A DNA stretch of 51,496 nt from Candidatus Phocaeicola faecipullorum (GCA_018884025.1 JAHLFB010000067.1:1-51496); one strand, 5' to 3'; shown: positions 34,459 through 43,886, counted from the stretch's first letter. A program made the numbers and translations. The notes: generated by a model from the letters alone, not told the origin.

Positions 34459-35622
34459 ATGCTGACTCAATTGATAAACGGAAATATCCTGACACCACAG
34501 GGATGGATTAAAGATGGTTCCGTTCTTATTAGCAATGGCAAGATATTGGAAGTTACCAACAGCGATTTGGCTGTAATAGGAGCGAAGGTTATAGATGTGA
34601 AGGGAATGAATATTGTGCCTGGATTTGTGGGTATGCATATTCATGGAGGCGGAGGCAGCGATTATACCGAAGCCACTCCTGAAGCATTCGAAACAGCTAC
34701 AAAAGCTCATTTGCTACATGGCGCCACATCTGTTTTTCCTACTTTGACTTCCACTACCTTTGAAAATATAGCAAAGGCTGCAAAGGTTTGCGAAGAGTTG
34801 ATGAAAACAGATAAGGTAATCCGTGGGTTACATATTGAAGGCCCTTATCTGAATCCTAAGATGGCAGGTTCGCAGTGGGGAGAATACTTGTCAATTCCTA
34901 ATAAGGATGAATATGCTGCATTGCTGGATTCCACTTCATGTGTCAAGCGTTGGGATATCAGTCCTGAGATAGAGGGAGGATACGAATTTGGTAAATATGT
35001 TTCTTCCAGAGGTATATTGACAGCCATTACCCATACAGAGGCGGAATATGAAGACATAAAGAAAGCGTTTGCCTCAGGCTTTACTCATGCGGCACATTTC
35101 TACAATGCTATGCCGGGATTCCATAAGCGCAGAGAGTATAAGTATGAAGGAACTGTAGAGAGCGTTTATCTTACTGACGGAATGTCTGTAGAGGTTATAG
35201 CCGATGGAAGACATCTTCCTGCCACTATTCTTAAGCTTGTCTATAAGTTGAAGGGAGTAGAGCAGACATGCCTTGTGACAGATGCTTTAAAATATGCTGC
35301 ATTCGATGGTGAAGTGGACGATCCGCGCTATGTGATAGAGAATGAAGTCTGCAAGTTGGCCGATCATTCATCCTTGGCCGGAAGCCTGGCAACTATGGAC
35401 AAACTTGTTTGGACTATGGTCAAGAAAGCCGGTATCCCTCTTGAAGACGCTGTAAGAATGGCTTCAGAGACACCTGCAAAGATTATTGGCATTGATAACT
35501 GCAAGGGAACATTGCAGAGAGGAAAGGATGCCGATATCGTAATTCTCGACAAAGATGTAAACGTAAGATGTGTGTTCTCATATGGTGAGATAGTCGAAGG
35601 AACAAATACATTGATACATTAA
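34459..35622 (+). CDS. nagA: N-acetylglucosamine-6-phosphate deacetylase, copy 2
   Basis: The second copy (387 residues) matches copy 1 closely: GMHIHGGGGSDY in the metal-entry region, LHIEGPYLNPKMAG with the normal Pro, THTEAEY, THAAHFYNAMPGFHKRREY and TDALK. Both have long shared stretches such as HKRREYKYEGTVES. Since this copy keeps the family-typical residues, it is the better candidate for the main NagA; copy 1 may prefer another N-acetylated sugar. The pair ends with a strong terminator, so it is a two-gene operon. Confidence 0.94.
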   Translation: MLTQLINGNILTPQGWIKDGSVLISNGKILEVTNSDLAVIGAKVIDVKGMNIVPGFVGMHIHGGGGSDYTEATPEAFETATKAHLLHGATSVFPTLTSTTFENIAKAAKVCEELMKTDKVIRGLHIEGPYLNPKMAGSQWGEYLSIPNKDEYAALLDSTSCVKRWDISPEIEGGYEFGKYVSSRGILTAITHTEAEYEDIKKAFASGFTHAAHFYNAMPGFHKRREYKYEGTVESVYLTDGMSVEVIADGRHLPATILKLVYKLKGVEQTCLVTDALKYAAFDGEVDDPRYVIENEVCKLADHSSLAGSLATMDKLVWTMVKKAGIPLEDAVRMASETPAKIIGIDNCKGTLQRGKDADIVILDKDVNVRCVFSYGEIVEGTNTLIH

Positions 35623-35672
35623 AAATACAGGCGAAATATCAACGGTCTTCGCCCGCTAACTTGCCATAATTA

Positions 35673-35736
35673 AAATGCTTCGTCGTTTGACCTTAAACGC
35701 TTCGTCGTTTTGGTTCAAATGACGGGGCATTTTTTA
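35673..35736 (+). terminator. Terminator of the nagA operon
   Basis: AAATGCTTCGTCGTTTGA (35673-35690) pairs over 18 bp, with G-U pairs, with TCAAATGACGGGGCATTT (35715-35732), followed by T. The loop contains a second copy of GCTTCGTCGTTT, a direct repeat of the left arm. Confidence 0.88.
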
Positions 35737-35807
35737 TTGGTAAAAAATCTTTGTAAAAACTGCTTTTAAACATACTGATATCTTTTTGCCGAACAAAAAT
35801 AAATTCA

Positions 35808-35815
35808 TTCCTTTG
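35808..35815 (+). promoter_or_regulatory. Probable -7 box of fucR
   Basis: TTCCTTTG (one base from TAnnTTTG) lies 36 bp before the fucR ATG. The operator-like decamers at 35817-35846 begin just past it and would cover the transcription start. Confidence 0.45.
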
Positions 35816-35816
35816 C

Positions 35817-35846
35817 ATCAGAACAGTTCAGCACAGTTGGACGCTT
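35817..35846 (+). promoter_or_regulatory. Predicted FucR operator at fucR
   Basis: Three degenerate decamers with period 10: ATCAGAACAG, TTCAGCACAG and TTGGACGC. It contains GTTCAGCACAGTT (35826-35838), found again in front of fucI. Confidence 0.6.
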
Positions 35847-35851
35847 TGAAT

Positions 35852-36838
35852 ATGGATAAAAAAGTTAGTTTCGGGCAACAGTCCACGAAGGTAAAACAAC
35901 TGTCAGATATCATCGAACAGGATATCATGATGGGTAAGTATAAGACAGACACCAGTCTGCCTTCCATTAACTATCTGAGCAGGGCGTACAATGTTTCGCG
36001 TGATACTGTTTTCAAGGCATTCTCCGATTTGCGCGAGAGAAAGCTGATTGATTCTACTCCCGGCAAAGGCTATTATGTGACCAACCGCCAGGAAAAGATA
36101 TTTCTTCTGCTTGACGAATATTCTCCTTTCAAGAATACGCTTTATAATAGTTTCGTAAGAAAACTTTCAACATCCTATAAGGTTGATTTATGGTTTCATC
36201 AGTACAATGAACATATTTTCAATACAGTATTGCATGAAGCCATAGGGCGTTACAATTACTATGTAGTAATGAATTTTGACAATGAGAAGTTCTCGCCGTT
36301 ATTCAATAGAATAACTCCTTCGCGCCTGTTATTGTTGGATTTCGGCAAATTCGAGAAAGAAAACTATTCTTATATATGTCAGAATTTCGATGATGCTTTT
36401 TATGGTGCATTGTCGCAGCTGACAGAGAGGCTGAAGAAATACCGCAAAATAATATTTCATCTGCCTGTAGGTTCAAAGCATCCGCAGGTATCGGCAGAAA
36501 GTTTCAGACAATATTCCCATGACAATGATTTTATTTCTGAGGTGTCCGGCATAGAAGATATCGACGACATAGAATCCGGAACTGTGTATATTGTAATCAG
36601 GCAGACAGATGTTGTAAATATAATAAAGAGAAGCAGAGAAAAGGGAATGAAGTGCGGACGGGATTTCGGTCTGATAGCGTATAATGATACTCCAGCATAT
36701 GAGGTAATAGACGACGGAATCACGGCACTGAGTATAAACTGGGATGATATGGGGAAAAAGGCGGCAAAGTTTATTCTTAGTGGAGAAACAGTTCGTGAGT
36801 ATCTTCCTACTGAGGTTCATCTTCGTAATTCAGTATAA
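35852..36838 (+). CDS. fucR: GntR-type regulator of fucose use (FucR-like)
   Basis: The protein (328 residues from the ATG at 35852) has a GntR-type winged helix (about 10-80: VKQLSDIIEQDIMMGKYKTDTSLPSINYLSRAYNVSRDTVFKAFSDLRERKLID) and a C-terminal sugar-binding domain of the periplasmic-binding-protein type (DFGLIAYNDTPAYEVIDDGITALSIN). This matches Bacteroides fucose repressors. The longer frame to 35786 uses TTG and includes the operator, so it is rejected. The gene is upstream of fucI with matching decamer repeats in both promoter regions. L-fucose or a phosphorylated intermediate is the likely inducer. Confidence 0.85.
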   Translation: MDKKVSFGQQSTKVKQLSDIIEQDIMMGKYKTDTSLPSINYLSRAYNVSRDTVFKAFSDLRERKLIDSTPGKGYYVTNRQEKIFLLLDEYSPFKNTLYNSFVRKLSTSYKVDLWFHQYNEHIFNTVLHEAIGRYNYYVVMNFDNEKFSPLFNRITPSRLLLLDFGKFEKENYSYICQNFDDAFYGALSQLTERLKKYRKIIFHLPVGSKHPQVSAESFRQYSHDNDFISEVSGIEDIDDIESGTVYIVIRQTDVVNIIKRSREKGMKCGRDFGLIAYNDTPAYEVIDDGITALSINWDDMGKKAAKFILSGETVREYLPTEVHLRNSV

Positions 36839-36888
36839 TATTAAATATGACAAACATAACGGACAGTTGTTCTACTTGTGCTGTTTGT

Positions 36889-36920
36889 TTTCAGCACGGT
36901 TCAGCACAGTTCGGCATGGC
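36889..36920 (+). promoter_or_regulatory. Predicted FucR operator at fucI
   Basis: TTCAGCACGG, TTCAGCACAG and TTCGGCATGG stand in direct tandem (period 10). The core GTTCAGCACAGTT at 36899-36911 is identical to the one at fucR. Confidence 0.65.
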
Positions 36921-36982
36921 TGTAATGAAAAAGAGTATAACTAAAGATATTTTGAGTATAAACTTTAAAAACTATTGTAACA

Positions 36983-38755
36983 ATGAAAAATTATCCGAAA
37001 ATCGGGATTCGTCCCACAATCGACGGACGTCAGGGTGGTGTTCGTGAAAGTCTTGAAGAAAAAACAATGAATCTTGCCAAGGCTGTGGCAGAACTTATTT
37101 CTTCTAATCTTAAGAATGGTGACGGAAGTCCGGTGGAATGTGTAATCGCTGACTCTACAATTGGCCGTGTGGCTGAAAGTGCAGCTTGTGCAGAGAAATT
37201 CGAACGTGAAGGTGTAGGTGCTACTATCACAGTTACTTCTTGCTGGTGCTATGGTGCTGAAACTATGGATATGAATCCTTATTATCCAAAGGCTGTTTGG
37301 GGATTTAACGGAACTGAAAGACCGGGAGCCGTTTATCTGGCTGCTGTACTTGCTGGTCATGCACAGAAAGGTTTGCCTGCATTCGGTATCTATGGTCACG
37401 ATGTACAGGATATTGAAGATAATACAATCCCTGCTGATGTAGCGGAAAAGATACTTCGTTTTGCTCGTGCGGCACAGGCTGTGGCTACAATGCGCGGCAA
37501 GTCTTACCTTTCTATGGGTAGTGTGTCAATGGGTATTGCAGGTTCTATCGTAAATCCGGATTTCTTCCAGGAATACCTTGGAATGCGTAATGAGTCTGTT
37601 GACTTGACTGAAATTATCCGTCGTATGACTGAAGGCATATATGATAAGGAAGAATTTGCCAAGGCTATGGCATGGACAGAAAAATATTGCAAGAAGAACG
37701 AAGGCAATGATTTCAATGTAGATGCAAAGAAAAAGACTCGTGAAGAAAAGGATGCTGATTGGGAATTTATCGTCAAGATGACTATCATCATGCGCGATCT
37801 TATGACAGGTAATCCTAAACTGAAGGAGATGGGATTCAAGGAAGAAGCCCTAGGACATAATGCAATAGCTGCAGGTTTCCAGGGACAGCGTCAGTGGACT
37901 GACTTCTATCCAAACGGTGACTATTCAGAAGCATTGCTTAATACATCATTCGACTGGAACGGTATTCGTGAGGCATTTGTTGTGGCAACAGAAAACGATG
38001 CATGCAACGGTGTAGCTATGCTATTCGGTCACTTGTTGACAAACCGTGCACAGATCTTCTCTGATGTTCGTACATACTGGAGTCCTGAAGCAGTTAAGCG
38101 TGTGACAGGAAAAGAACTTACAGGTTTGGCAAAGAACGGTATCATACATCTTATCAATTCCGGTGCAACTACTCTTGACGGAACTGGCCAGCAGACAGAT
38201 GCTGAAGGAAATCCTACAATGAAACCGGCTTGGGAAATTACAGATGCTGAAGTTGAAAAATGTCTTGAAGCTACTACATGGTATCCTGCTAACAGAGATT
38301 ATTTCCGTGGCGGCGGTTTCTCTTCAAACTTCCTTTCAAAAGGTGGTATGCCTGTCACTATGAGCCGTCTTAACTTGGTGAAAGGCCTTGGTCCTGTGCT
38401 TCAGATAGCCGAAGGTTGGACTGTGGAAATTGATCCTGAAATACATAAACTTCTTGACGAACGTACTGACCGCACATGGCCTACTACATGGTTCGTACCA
38501 CGCTTGTGCGACAAACCTGCTTTCAAGGATGTATATTCTGTAATGAATAACTGGGGAGCAAATCATGGAGCCATCAGTTATGGTCATATCGGTCAGGATT
38601 TGATTACTTTGGCTTCAATTCTCCGTATCCCTGTATGTATGCATAATGTTGACGATGATAAGATTTTCCGTCCTGCTGCATGGAATGCATTCGGAATGGA
38701 TAAGGAAGGTGCAGACTATAGAGCTTGCCAGAATTATGGTCCTATTTACAAGTAA
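36983..38755 (+). CDS. fucI: L-fucose isomerase
   Basis: FucI converts L-fucose to L-fuculose. The 590-residue length, the N-terminal [22 protein letters not shown], the ADSTIGRV and [13 protein letters not shown] segments, [12 protein letters not shown] and the metal-site region [17 protein letters not shown] match this large hexameric isomerase. It opens the catabolic part of the operon (fucI-fucO-fucA-kinase). A hairpin (38808-38838) separates it from fucO and may give different amounts of mRNA for the two parts. Confidence 0.96.
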   Translation: MKNYPKIGIRPTIDGRQGGVRESLEEKTMNLAKAVAELISSNLKNGDGSPVECVIADSTIGRVAESAACAEKFEREGVGATITVTSCWCYGAETMDMNPYYPKAVWGFNGTERPGAVYLAAVLAGHAQKGLPAFGIYGHDVQDIEDNTIPADVAEKILRFARAAQAVATMRGKSYLSMGSVSMGIAGSIVNPDFFQEYLGMRNESVDLTEIIRRMTEGIYDKEEFAKAMAWTEKYCKKNEGNDFNVDAKKKTREEKDADWEFIVKMTIIMRDLMTGNPKLKEMGFKEEALGHNAIAAGFQGQRQWTDFYPNGDYSEALLNTSFDWNGIREAFVVATENDACNGVAMLFGHLLTNRAQIFSDVRTYWSPEAVKRVTGKELTGLAKNGIIHLINSGATTLDGTGQQTDAEGNPTMKPAWEITDAEVEKCLEATTWYPANRDYFRGGGFSSNFLSKGGMPVTMSRLNLVKGLGPVLQIAEGWTVEIDPEIHKLLDERTDRTWPTTWFVPRLCDKPAFKDVYSVMNNWGANHGAISYGHIGQDLITLASILRIPVCMHNVDDDKIFRPAAWNAFGMDKEGADYRACQNYGPIYK

Positions 38756-38807
38756 TTGATGATTTGTTGTTGGTGATTATAAGATTATAGTTAATTTTGA
38801 GGATTAT

Positions 38808-38838
38808 GAACAGACGGTGAATATTGCACTGTCTGTTC
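38808..38838 (+). promoter_or_regulatory. Intercistronic hairpin between fucI and fucO
   Basis: GAACAGACGGTG (38808-38819) and CACTGTCTGTTC (38827-38838) form a 12-bp stem with loop AATATTG. There is no T-run, so it may act in mRNA stability or processing rather than termination. Confidence 0.65.
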
Positions 38839-38862
38839 GTAACTTCATAAAATCAGATTATT

Positions 38863-40017
38863 ATGATAAACCGATTTGTATTGAATGAAGTATCTTACTT
38901 CGGTCCCGGAGCCAGAGAAGTTCTCCCAAAAGAAATATCACGTCTTGGCTTGAAAAAGGCTTTTGTAGCTACAGACAAGGATTTGATAAAGTTTGGTGTT
39001 GCCGATAAAGTATTGTCAGTTTTGCGCAACGCCAATATTCCATACGAAGTTTTCAGTGAGATCAAGCCTAACCCGACAGTCTCAAACGTTAAGGCAGGTC
39101 TTGCAGCATATTCAGCTTCAGGAGCTGATTTCATTATTGCCATAGGTGGCGGTTCGTCAATGGATACAGCCAAGGCTATTGGTATCATAACCAACAATCC
39201 TGAGTTCTCAGATGTAGTATCTCTAGAAGGAGTTGCCGATACAAAGAAGAAGTCAGTGCCTATCATAGCTCTTCCAACTACAGCCGGAACAGCTGCAGAG
39301 GTTACTATCAATTATGTTATCACCGATGAGGAAAACCACAAGAAGATGGTTTGTGTCGATCCTAATGATATCCCTGCCATTGCCATAGTCGATGCCGAAC
39401 TTATGTACACTCTTCCGAAGAGTCTGACAGCTGCAACAGGTTTGGACGCATTGACTCATGCCATCGAAGGTCTTATCACCAAAGGTGCATGGGAGATGAG
39501 TGACATGTTTGAAATCAAGGCAATCGAGATGATAGCACGCTATCTTGAAACAGCAGTAAATGAACCAAACAACGCCGAAGCCCGTAACGGTATGGCAGTA
39601 GCCCAGTACATAGCCGGTATGGCCTTCTCTAACGTAGGTTTGGGAGTAGTGCATGGTATGGCTCATCCATTGGGGGCAATCTTCGATATTCCTCACGGTG
39701 TTGCCAATGCATTGCTTTTGCCAACAATCATGGAATTCAATGCTCCAGCAGCGCTTGACAAGTATGTTGACATAGCTAAGGCAATGAATGTCTATTCAGC
39801 AGGAATGACAAAAGAGGAGGCTGCGGACGCTGCTGTTAAGGCTGTTAAGGAACTGTCTGTACGTGTAGGAATACCTCAGCATCTTTCAGAGTTGGGAATC
39901 AAGGCAGAAGATCTTCCTCGTCTTGCCAAGGCTGCTTATGCAGATGTATGTACACCTGGAAATCCTCGTGAAGTGACAGAAGAAATTATTTTGGATTTAT
40001 ATAAGAAAGTATTATGA
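38863..40017 (+). CDS. fucO: Lactaldehyde reductase (propanediol oxidoreductase)
   Basis: FucO reduces L-lactaldehyde, from FucA, to 1,2-propanediol with NADH in the absence of oxygen. The 384-residue iron-dependent (group III) alcohol dehydrogenase has GGGSSMDTAKA (NAD site), PTTAGTAAEVT, DALTHAIEG with metal-binding Asp/His, and HGMAHPLGAIFDIPHGVANA with further metal His. Its stop codon overlaps the fucA start (ATGA), so they are translated together. Confidence 0.92.
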   Translation: MINRFVLNEVSYFGPGAREVLPKEISRLGLKKAFVATDKDLIKFGVADKVLSVLRNANIPYEVFSEIKPNPTVSNVKAGLAAYSASGADFIIAIGGGSSMDTAKAIGIITNNPEFSDVVSLEGVADTKKKSVPIIALPTTAGTAAEVTINYVITDEENHKKMVCVDPNDIPAIAIVDAELMYTLPKSLTAATGLDALTHAIEGLITKGAWEMSDMFEIKAIEMIARYLETAVNEPNNAEARNGMAVAQYIAGMAFSNVGLGVVHGMAHPLGAIFDIPHGVANALLLPTIMEFNAPAALDKYVDIAKAMNVYSAGMTKEEAADAAVKAVKELSVRVGIPQHLSELGIKAEDLPRLAKAAYADVCTPGNPREVTEEIILDLYKKVL

Positions 40018-40652
40018 TAACTAACGAACAGATAGAAAAATTTATTTCGGAAGCTCACCGTGTAGGTGATGCAGGTTTGACAATATGCAGCAGCGGTAAC
40101 ATCTCTTGGAGAATAGGTGATGAAGTTCTCCTTTCAGGTACAGGTTCATGGGTACCGTCATTGCCGAAAGAAAAGGTCGCAATATGTAAACTTGAAACAG
40201 GTGAAGTTCTTAACGGTGTAAAACCATCAATGGAACACGGCTTTCACCTTGGAGTATTGAGAGAAAGACCTGATGTAAATGTTGTTCTTCATTTCCAGTC
40301 ACCTTACGCAACAGCTGTTGCATGTATGAAGGAATTGCCTAAGGACTATAATGTTACAGCGGAAGTTCCATGTCATGTAGGTTCAGAAATTCCGGTAGTT
40401 CCATATTACAGACCGGGGTCAAAAGAGTTGGCAGAAGGAGTGATATCAGCATTGAAAGACCATAACTCTGTTCTTCTGAAAAAACACGGTCAGGTGGTTT
40501 GTGGAAAAGATTTTGACGAGGCTTTTGAAAGAGCGATGTTCTTCGAAATGGCTTGCCGAATCATAATCCTTACAGGAGGCAAGTATGAGACTCTTACTAA
40601 TGCCGAGATAGACGATTTGGAAACATACGTTTTAGGAAAGAAAACAAAATGA
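40014..40652 (+). CDS. fucA: L-fuculose-1-phosphate aldolase
   Basis: FucA cleaves fuculose-1-phosphate to dihydroxyacetone phosphate and lactaldehyde. The 212-residue class II aldolase/adducin protein has the SSGNISWR phosphate region (25-33), PSMEHGFHLG with catalytic Glu74, HFQSP (93-97) and the later metal His158 in LKKHGQVV. In the E. coli enzyme the zinc pair is His-x-His, so Gln95 replaces one ligand here. Otherwise the site is complete. The gene overlaps fucO and the kinase gene by 4 bp on each side. Confidence 0.92.
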   Translation: MITNEQIEKFISEAHRVGDAGLTICSSGNISWRIGDEVLLSGTGSWVPSLPKEKVAICKLETGEVLNGVKPSMEHGFHLGVLRERPDVNVVLHFQSPYATAVACMKELPKDYNVTAEVPCHVGSEIPVVPYYRPGSKELAEGVISALKDHNSVLLKKHGQVVCGKDFDEAFERAMFFEMACRIIILTGGKYETLTNAEIDDLETYVLGKKTK

Positions 40653-41995
40653 AAGAAGCAAAATTAGCAATAGACTTTGGAGGAGGTAGCGGGCGAGTGA
40701 TTGTCGGCTACACCTCTGATGGTGAACTTTGTCTGGACACAATTTACCGCTTTCAGAACAGGCAGGTCAGAATGGGCGGTCATATATATTGGGATTTTCT
40801 CTCACTCTTCGAAGATATGAAGCGAGGTATCCGCATGGCAGTTGAAAAAGGATACAAAATCAGCAGTATCGGTATAGATACATGGGGAGTGGATTTCGGT
40901 CTGATAGACAAGAACGGAAATCTGGTTGGAAATCCGGTATGCTATCGTGATAGCCGTACAGACGGAATGCCTGAAAAAGTGTTTGGAATTATAAATCAGA
41001 GTGAACATTATTCTGTAAGTGGAACACAGGTGATGTCTATCAATACCCTTTTCCAACTATATGCCATGAAGGAAGAGAATAGTCTGTTGCTTTCAGTGGC
41101 AGACAAACTTCTGTTTATGCCTGATTTGTTCAGCTATTTCCTTACTGGAGTTGCCAATAATGAATATAGCATCGCTTCTACTTCTGAGCTGATGGATATC
41201 AAGGCACGTAAGTGGAACTATGAACTTATCCGTCAGTTGGGATTGCCGGAACATATATTCTGCGATATTGTGATGCCTGGACAGGAAAGAGGAGTACTGA
41301 AACCTGAAATCAAGGAAGAATTAGGCCTGGATTATGATGTAAAAGTCATAGCGGTGGCATCGCATGACACAGCAAGTGCCGTTTATGCAGTACCTAAATC
41401 AGCAGACGGTAAAGTCACTGCATTCCTCAGTTCGGGAACATGGTCTTTGCTTGGAGTTATGACAGACGAGCCAATATTTTCTGAAGAAGCCAGAGTGAAC
41501 GGCTTTACCAACGAGGGTGGTGTAGATGGAAAAATATGTTTCCTGCAGAATATCACCGGACTGTGGATTCTTCAGAAACTCATGTCGGAATGGGCAGAAG
41601 AAGGAAAATGTACAGAATATGATGTCCTTATTCAGGAAGCAGAGAAAGCGGAAATATCATCTATAGTGGATGTTGACAATAATATGTTCACCAGTCCGCT
41701 GAATATGGCCGAAGTTATAACTTCTTATTGTAAGGAAAGCAACCAGCAGGTTCCGCAGACTCAGGGTGAGTTCGTGAAATGTGTATTGCTGTCTTTGGCA
41801 GACAGATACAGAAAAGGTATCGAAGGACTGAACAGGTTATTGCCTCATCCTGTCGAGAAATTACACATAATCGGTGGAGGTTCTCAGAATAAATACCTTA
41901 ACCGACTTACAGCCATGGCTACAGGCCTCGAAGTAGATGCAGGACCTGTTGAGGCTACTGCTATAGGTAATATTTTAGTACAAGATTTAAATTAA
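40649..41995 (+). CDS. fucK: L-fuculokinase, rhamnulokinase-like (FGGY family)
   Basis: The 448-residue sugar kinase has IDFGGGSGRVIVG at the N-terminus (phosphate 1 loop), DTWGVDFGLID, CYRDSRTDGM, AVASHDTASAV and LSSGTWSLLG, typical of the RhaB-like branch of FGGY kinases. In the fuc operon context it should phosphorylate fuculose at O-1. Calling it rhamnulokinase from homology alone would be misleading. Overlaps fucA by 4 bp. Confidence 0.9.
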   Translation: MKEAKLAIDFGGGSGRVIVGYTSDGELCLDTIYRFQNRQVRMGGHIYWDFLSLFEDMKRGIRMAVEKGYKISSIGIDTWGVDFGLIDKNGNLVGNPVCYRDSRTDGMPEKVFGIINQSEHYSVSGTQVMSINTLFQLYAMKEENSLLLSVADKLLFMPDLFSYFLTGVANNEYSIASTSELMDIKARKWNYELIRQLGLPEHIFCDIVMPGQERGVLKPEIKEELGLDYDVKVIAVASHDTASAVYAVPKSADGKVTAFLSSGTWSLLGVMTDEPIFSEEARVNGFTNEGGVDGKICFLQNITGLWILQKLMSEWAEEGKCTEYDVLIQEAEKAEISSIVDVDNNMFTSPLNMAEVITSYCKESNQQVPQTQGEFVKCVLLSLADRYRKGIEGLNRLLPHPVEKLHIIGGGSQNKYLNRLTAMATGLEVDAGPVEATAIGNILVQDLN

Positions 41996-42016
41996 CAGAC
42001 TTTTTAAAGAATACAG

Positions 42017-42397
42017 ATGGAAAATACTGGATATGCGGCAAAAAATCATGGCTGCGATGTAAAGAGATACTGCAGAACAATGGATTTGAGAAACAATCCG
42101 GAGTTGATAGCCGAATATAAGTTGCGTCATAGTAAGGATAAAATATGGCCTGAAATTCTCGAAGGCATACGCAGTGTGGGTATATTGGAAATGGAAATCT
42201 ATATATTGGGGACAAGGCTTTTCATGATTGTAGAGACTCCGTTGGACTTTGACTGGGATTCTGCAATGGAGAAACTTGCCGGATTGCCAAGACAGCAGGA
42301 GTGGGAAGACTATATGTCCATATTCCAGTGTTCCGAACCGGGAAGTACGTCATCCGAGAAATGGCAACCTATGGAGCGGATGTTCTACTTATACTGA
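42017..42397 (+). CDS. L-rhamnose mutarotase-family protein (RhaM/DUF718)
   Basis: The 126-residue protein has the RhaM-type core (MDLRNNPELIAEYKLRHSKDKIWPEILEGIRSVGILEMEIYILGTRLFMIVET) and a W-rich C-terminus (EWEDYM, KWQPMERMFYL). The His in HSK, the Tyr and the late Trp are typical of the active site that interconverts pyranose anomers. In this operon it probably acts on fucose. About 20 extra N-terminal residues are present compared with shorter relatives; a later ATG (MDLRN) could be the true start. Confidence 0.85.
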   Translation: MENTGYAAKNHGCDVKRYCRTMDLRNNPELIAEYKLRHSKDKIWPEILEGIRSVGILEMEIYILGTRLFMIVETPLDFDWDSAMEKLAGLPRQQEWEDYMSIFQCSEPGSTSSEKWQPMERMFYLY

Positions 42398-42444
42398 GAT
42401 AGTATTTCCCGCCTTAATTCATTAACCTAAACTTAAAATTATTC

Positions 42445-43743
42445 ATGAAACAATCTATTATTAGCAAAGACGGGGTAAGCTATTTGTTCCCGTTTATATT
42501 GATTACTATGTGTTTTGCATTATGGGGATTTGCAAACGACATAACCAATCCTATGGTTAAGGCTTTTTCCAAGATATTCAGAATGAGCGTAACCGACGGT
42601 GCCTTGGTCCAGGTGGCATTCTATGGGGGATATTTTGCCATGGCCTTTCCGGCAGCAATGTTTATCAGAAAATACACATATAAGGCAGGAGTCCTGTTAG
42701 GTCTGGGACTGTATGCGCTTGGAGCATTGGCATTTTTCCCGGCAAAACTGACCGGTGACTATCATCCTTTCCTTCTTGCATACTTTGTTATGACTTGCGG
42801 ACTGTCTTTCCTCGAAACAAGTTGTAACCCGTATATACTATCTATGGGAACGGAAGAAACAGCAACACGCCGCCTTAATCTGGCACAGGCCTTTAATCCT
42901 ATCGGTTCACTGATGGGTATGTATGTAGCTATGAATTTCATTCAGAACAAGCTGAATCCGATGGATACTGCAGAAAGGGCACAACTCAGCCAGGTTGAAT
43001 TTGAGGCCGTGAGAGATTCTGATTTGTCCGTACTTATTGCGCCATATCTTGTGATAGGTCTTGTAATTATTGCGATGCTTGTAGTGATACGTCTTTCTAA
43101 GATGCCAAGAAATGCCGACCAGTCACATTCTATAGATTTCATACCGACATTGAAGCGCATATTCTCAAGAAGAAGATATAAATACGGTGTGATAGCACAA
43201 TTCTTTTATGTCGGTGCGCAAATCATGTGCTGGACATTTATCATTCAGTACGGAACACACCTGTTTATGTCACAGGGTATGGAAGAACAGGCTGCCGAGG
43301 TGCTTTCACAGAAATATAACATCGTCGCAATGATTATTTTCTGTATCAGCCGTTTTGTATGTACATTCATGCTCCGTTTTGTCAAACCAGGTATGTTGCT
43401 CATGGTCCTTTCTGTAGCAGCAATAATCCTTACAGCCGGAGTAATCATGCTTAACAATATCTGGGGTATGTACTGCCTTGTAGGTGTATCGGCATGTATG
43501 TCGTTGATGTTCCCTACCATCTATGGTATAGCATTGAAAGGGATGGGCGATGATGCCAAGTTCGGTGCTGCCGGACTTATAATGGCCATCCTTGGAGGTT
43601 CAGTATTACCACCGCTTCAGGCTTCCATCATCGATTGCAAGACACTCTTCAGTATGCCAGCTGTGAATGTTTCGTTCGTACTTCCGTTGATATGCTTTGT
43701 CGTAATAGTTATCTACGGATATAAGATGAGAAAGGAAAGTTAA
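42445..43743 (+). CDS. fucP: L-fucose:H+ symporter (MFS)
   Basis: The 432-residue inner membrane protein has 12 hydrophobic segments and the FGGP-subfamily marks: FALWGFANDITNPMVKAF in helix 1 (the Asn-Asp pair), QVAFYGGYFAMAFPA, SFLETSCNPYILSMG and, in the second half, MFPTIYGIALKGMGDDAKFGAAGLIMAILGG. Acidic residues in helix 1 and in the middle bind H+ and fucose. It closes the fuc operon and is followed by a 13-bp stem terminator. Confidence 0.94.
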   Translation: MKQSIISKDGVSYLFPFILITMCFALWGFANDITNPMVKAFSKIFRMSVTDGALVQVAFYGGYFAMAFPAAMFIRKYTYKAGVLLGLGLYALGALAFFPAKLTGDYHPFLLAYFVMTCGLSFLETSCNPYILSMGTEETATRRLNLAQAFNPIGSLMGMYVAMNFIQNKLNPMDTAERAQLSQVEFEAVRDSDLSVLIAPYLVIGLVIIAMLVVIRLSKMPRNADQSHSIDFIPTLKRIFSRRRYKYGVIAQFFYVGAQIMCWTFIIQYGTHLFMSQGMEEQAAEVLSQKYNIVAMIIFCISRFVCTFMLRFVKPGMLLMVLSVAAIILTAGVIMLNNIWGMYCLVGVSACMSLMFPTIYGIALKGMGDDAKFGAAGLIMAILGGSVLPPLQASIIDCKTLFSMPAVNVSFVLPLICFVVIVIYGYKMRKES

Positions 43744-43767
43744 AAGCTGATATTAGAATATATTATT

Positions 43768-43801
43768 GTCCGTCAGGTACTTTTTATGGTATTTGGCGGA
43801 C
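43768..43801 (+). terminator. Terminator of the fuc operon
   Basis: GTCCGTCAGGTAC and GTATTTGGCGGAC pair over 13 bp, including G-U pairs, around TTTTTATG. T-rich sequence follows. The remaining spacer to 43886 is A/T-rich. Confidence 0.7.
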
Positions 43802-43886
43802 TATTTGTTTTAGTACGTTTAATCCTGATGTTTTCTCTTTTGTCACTAAAAATAGGCTTTTGCTACAAAAAAATATCATTTTTATA

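Noticed and set aside
35786-35851. 22-residue N-terminal extension of FucR from a TTG
   Set aside because: It spans the probable -7 box and operator decamers and lacks family resemblance; ATG at 35852 is better.
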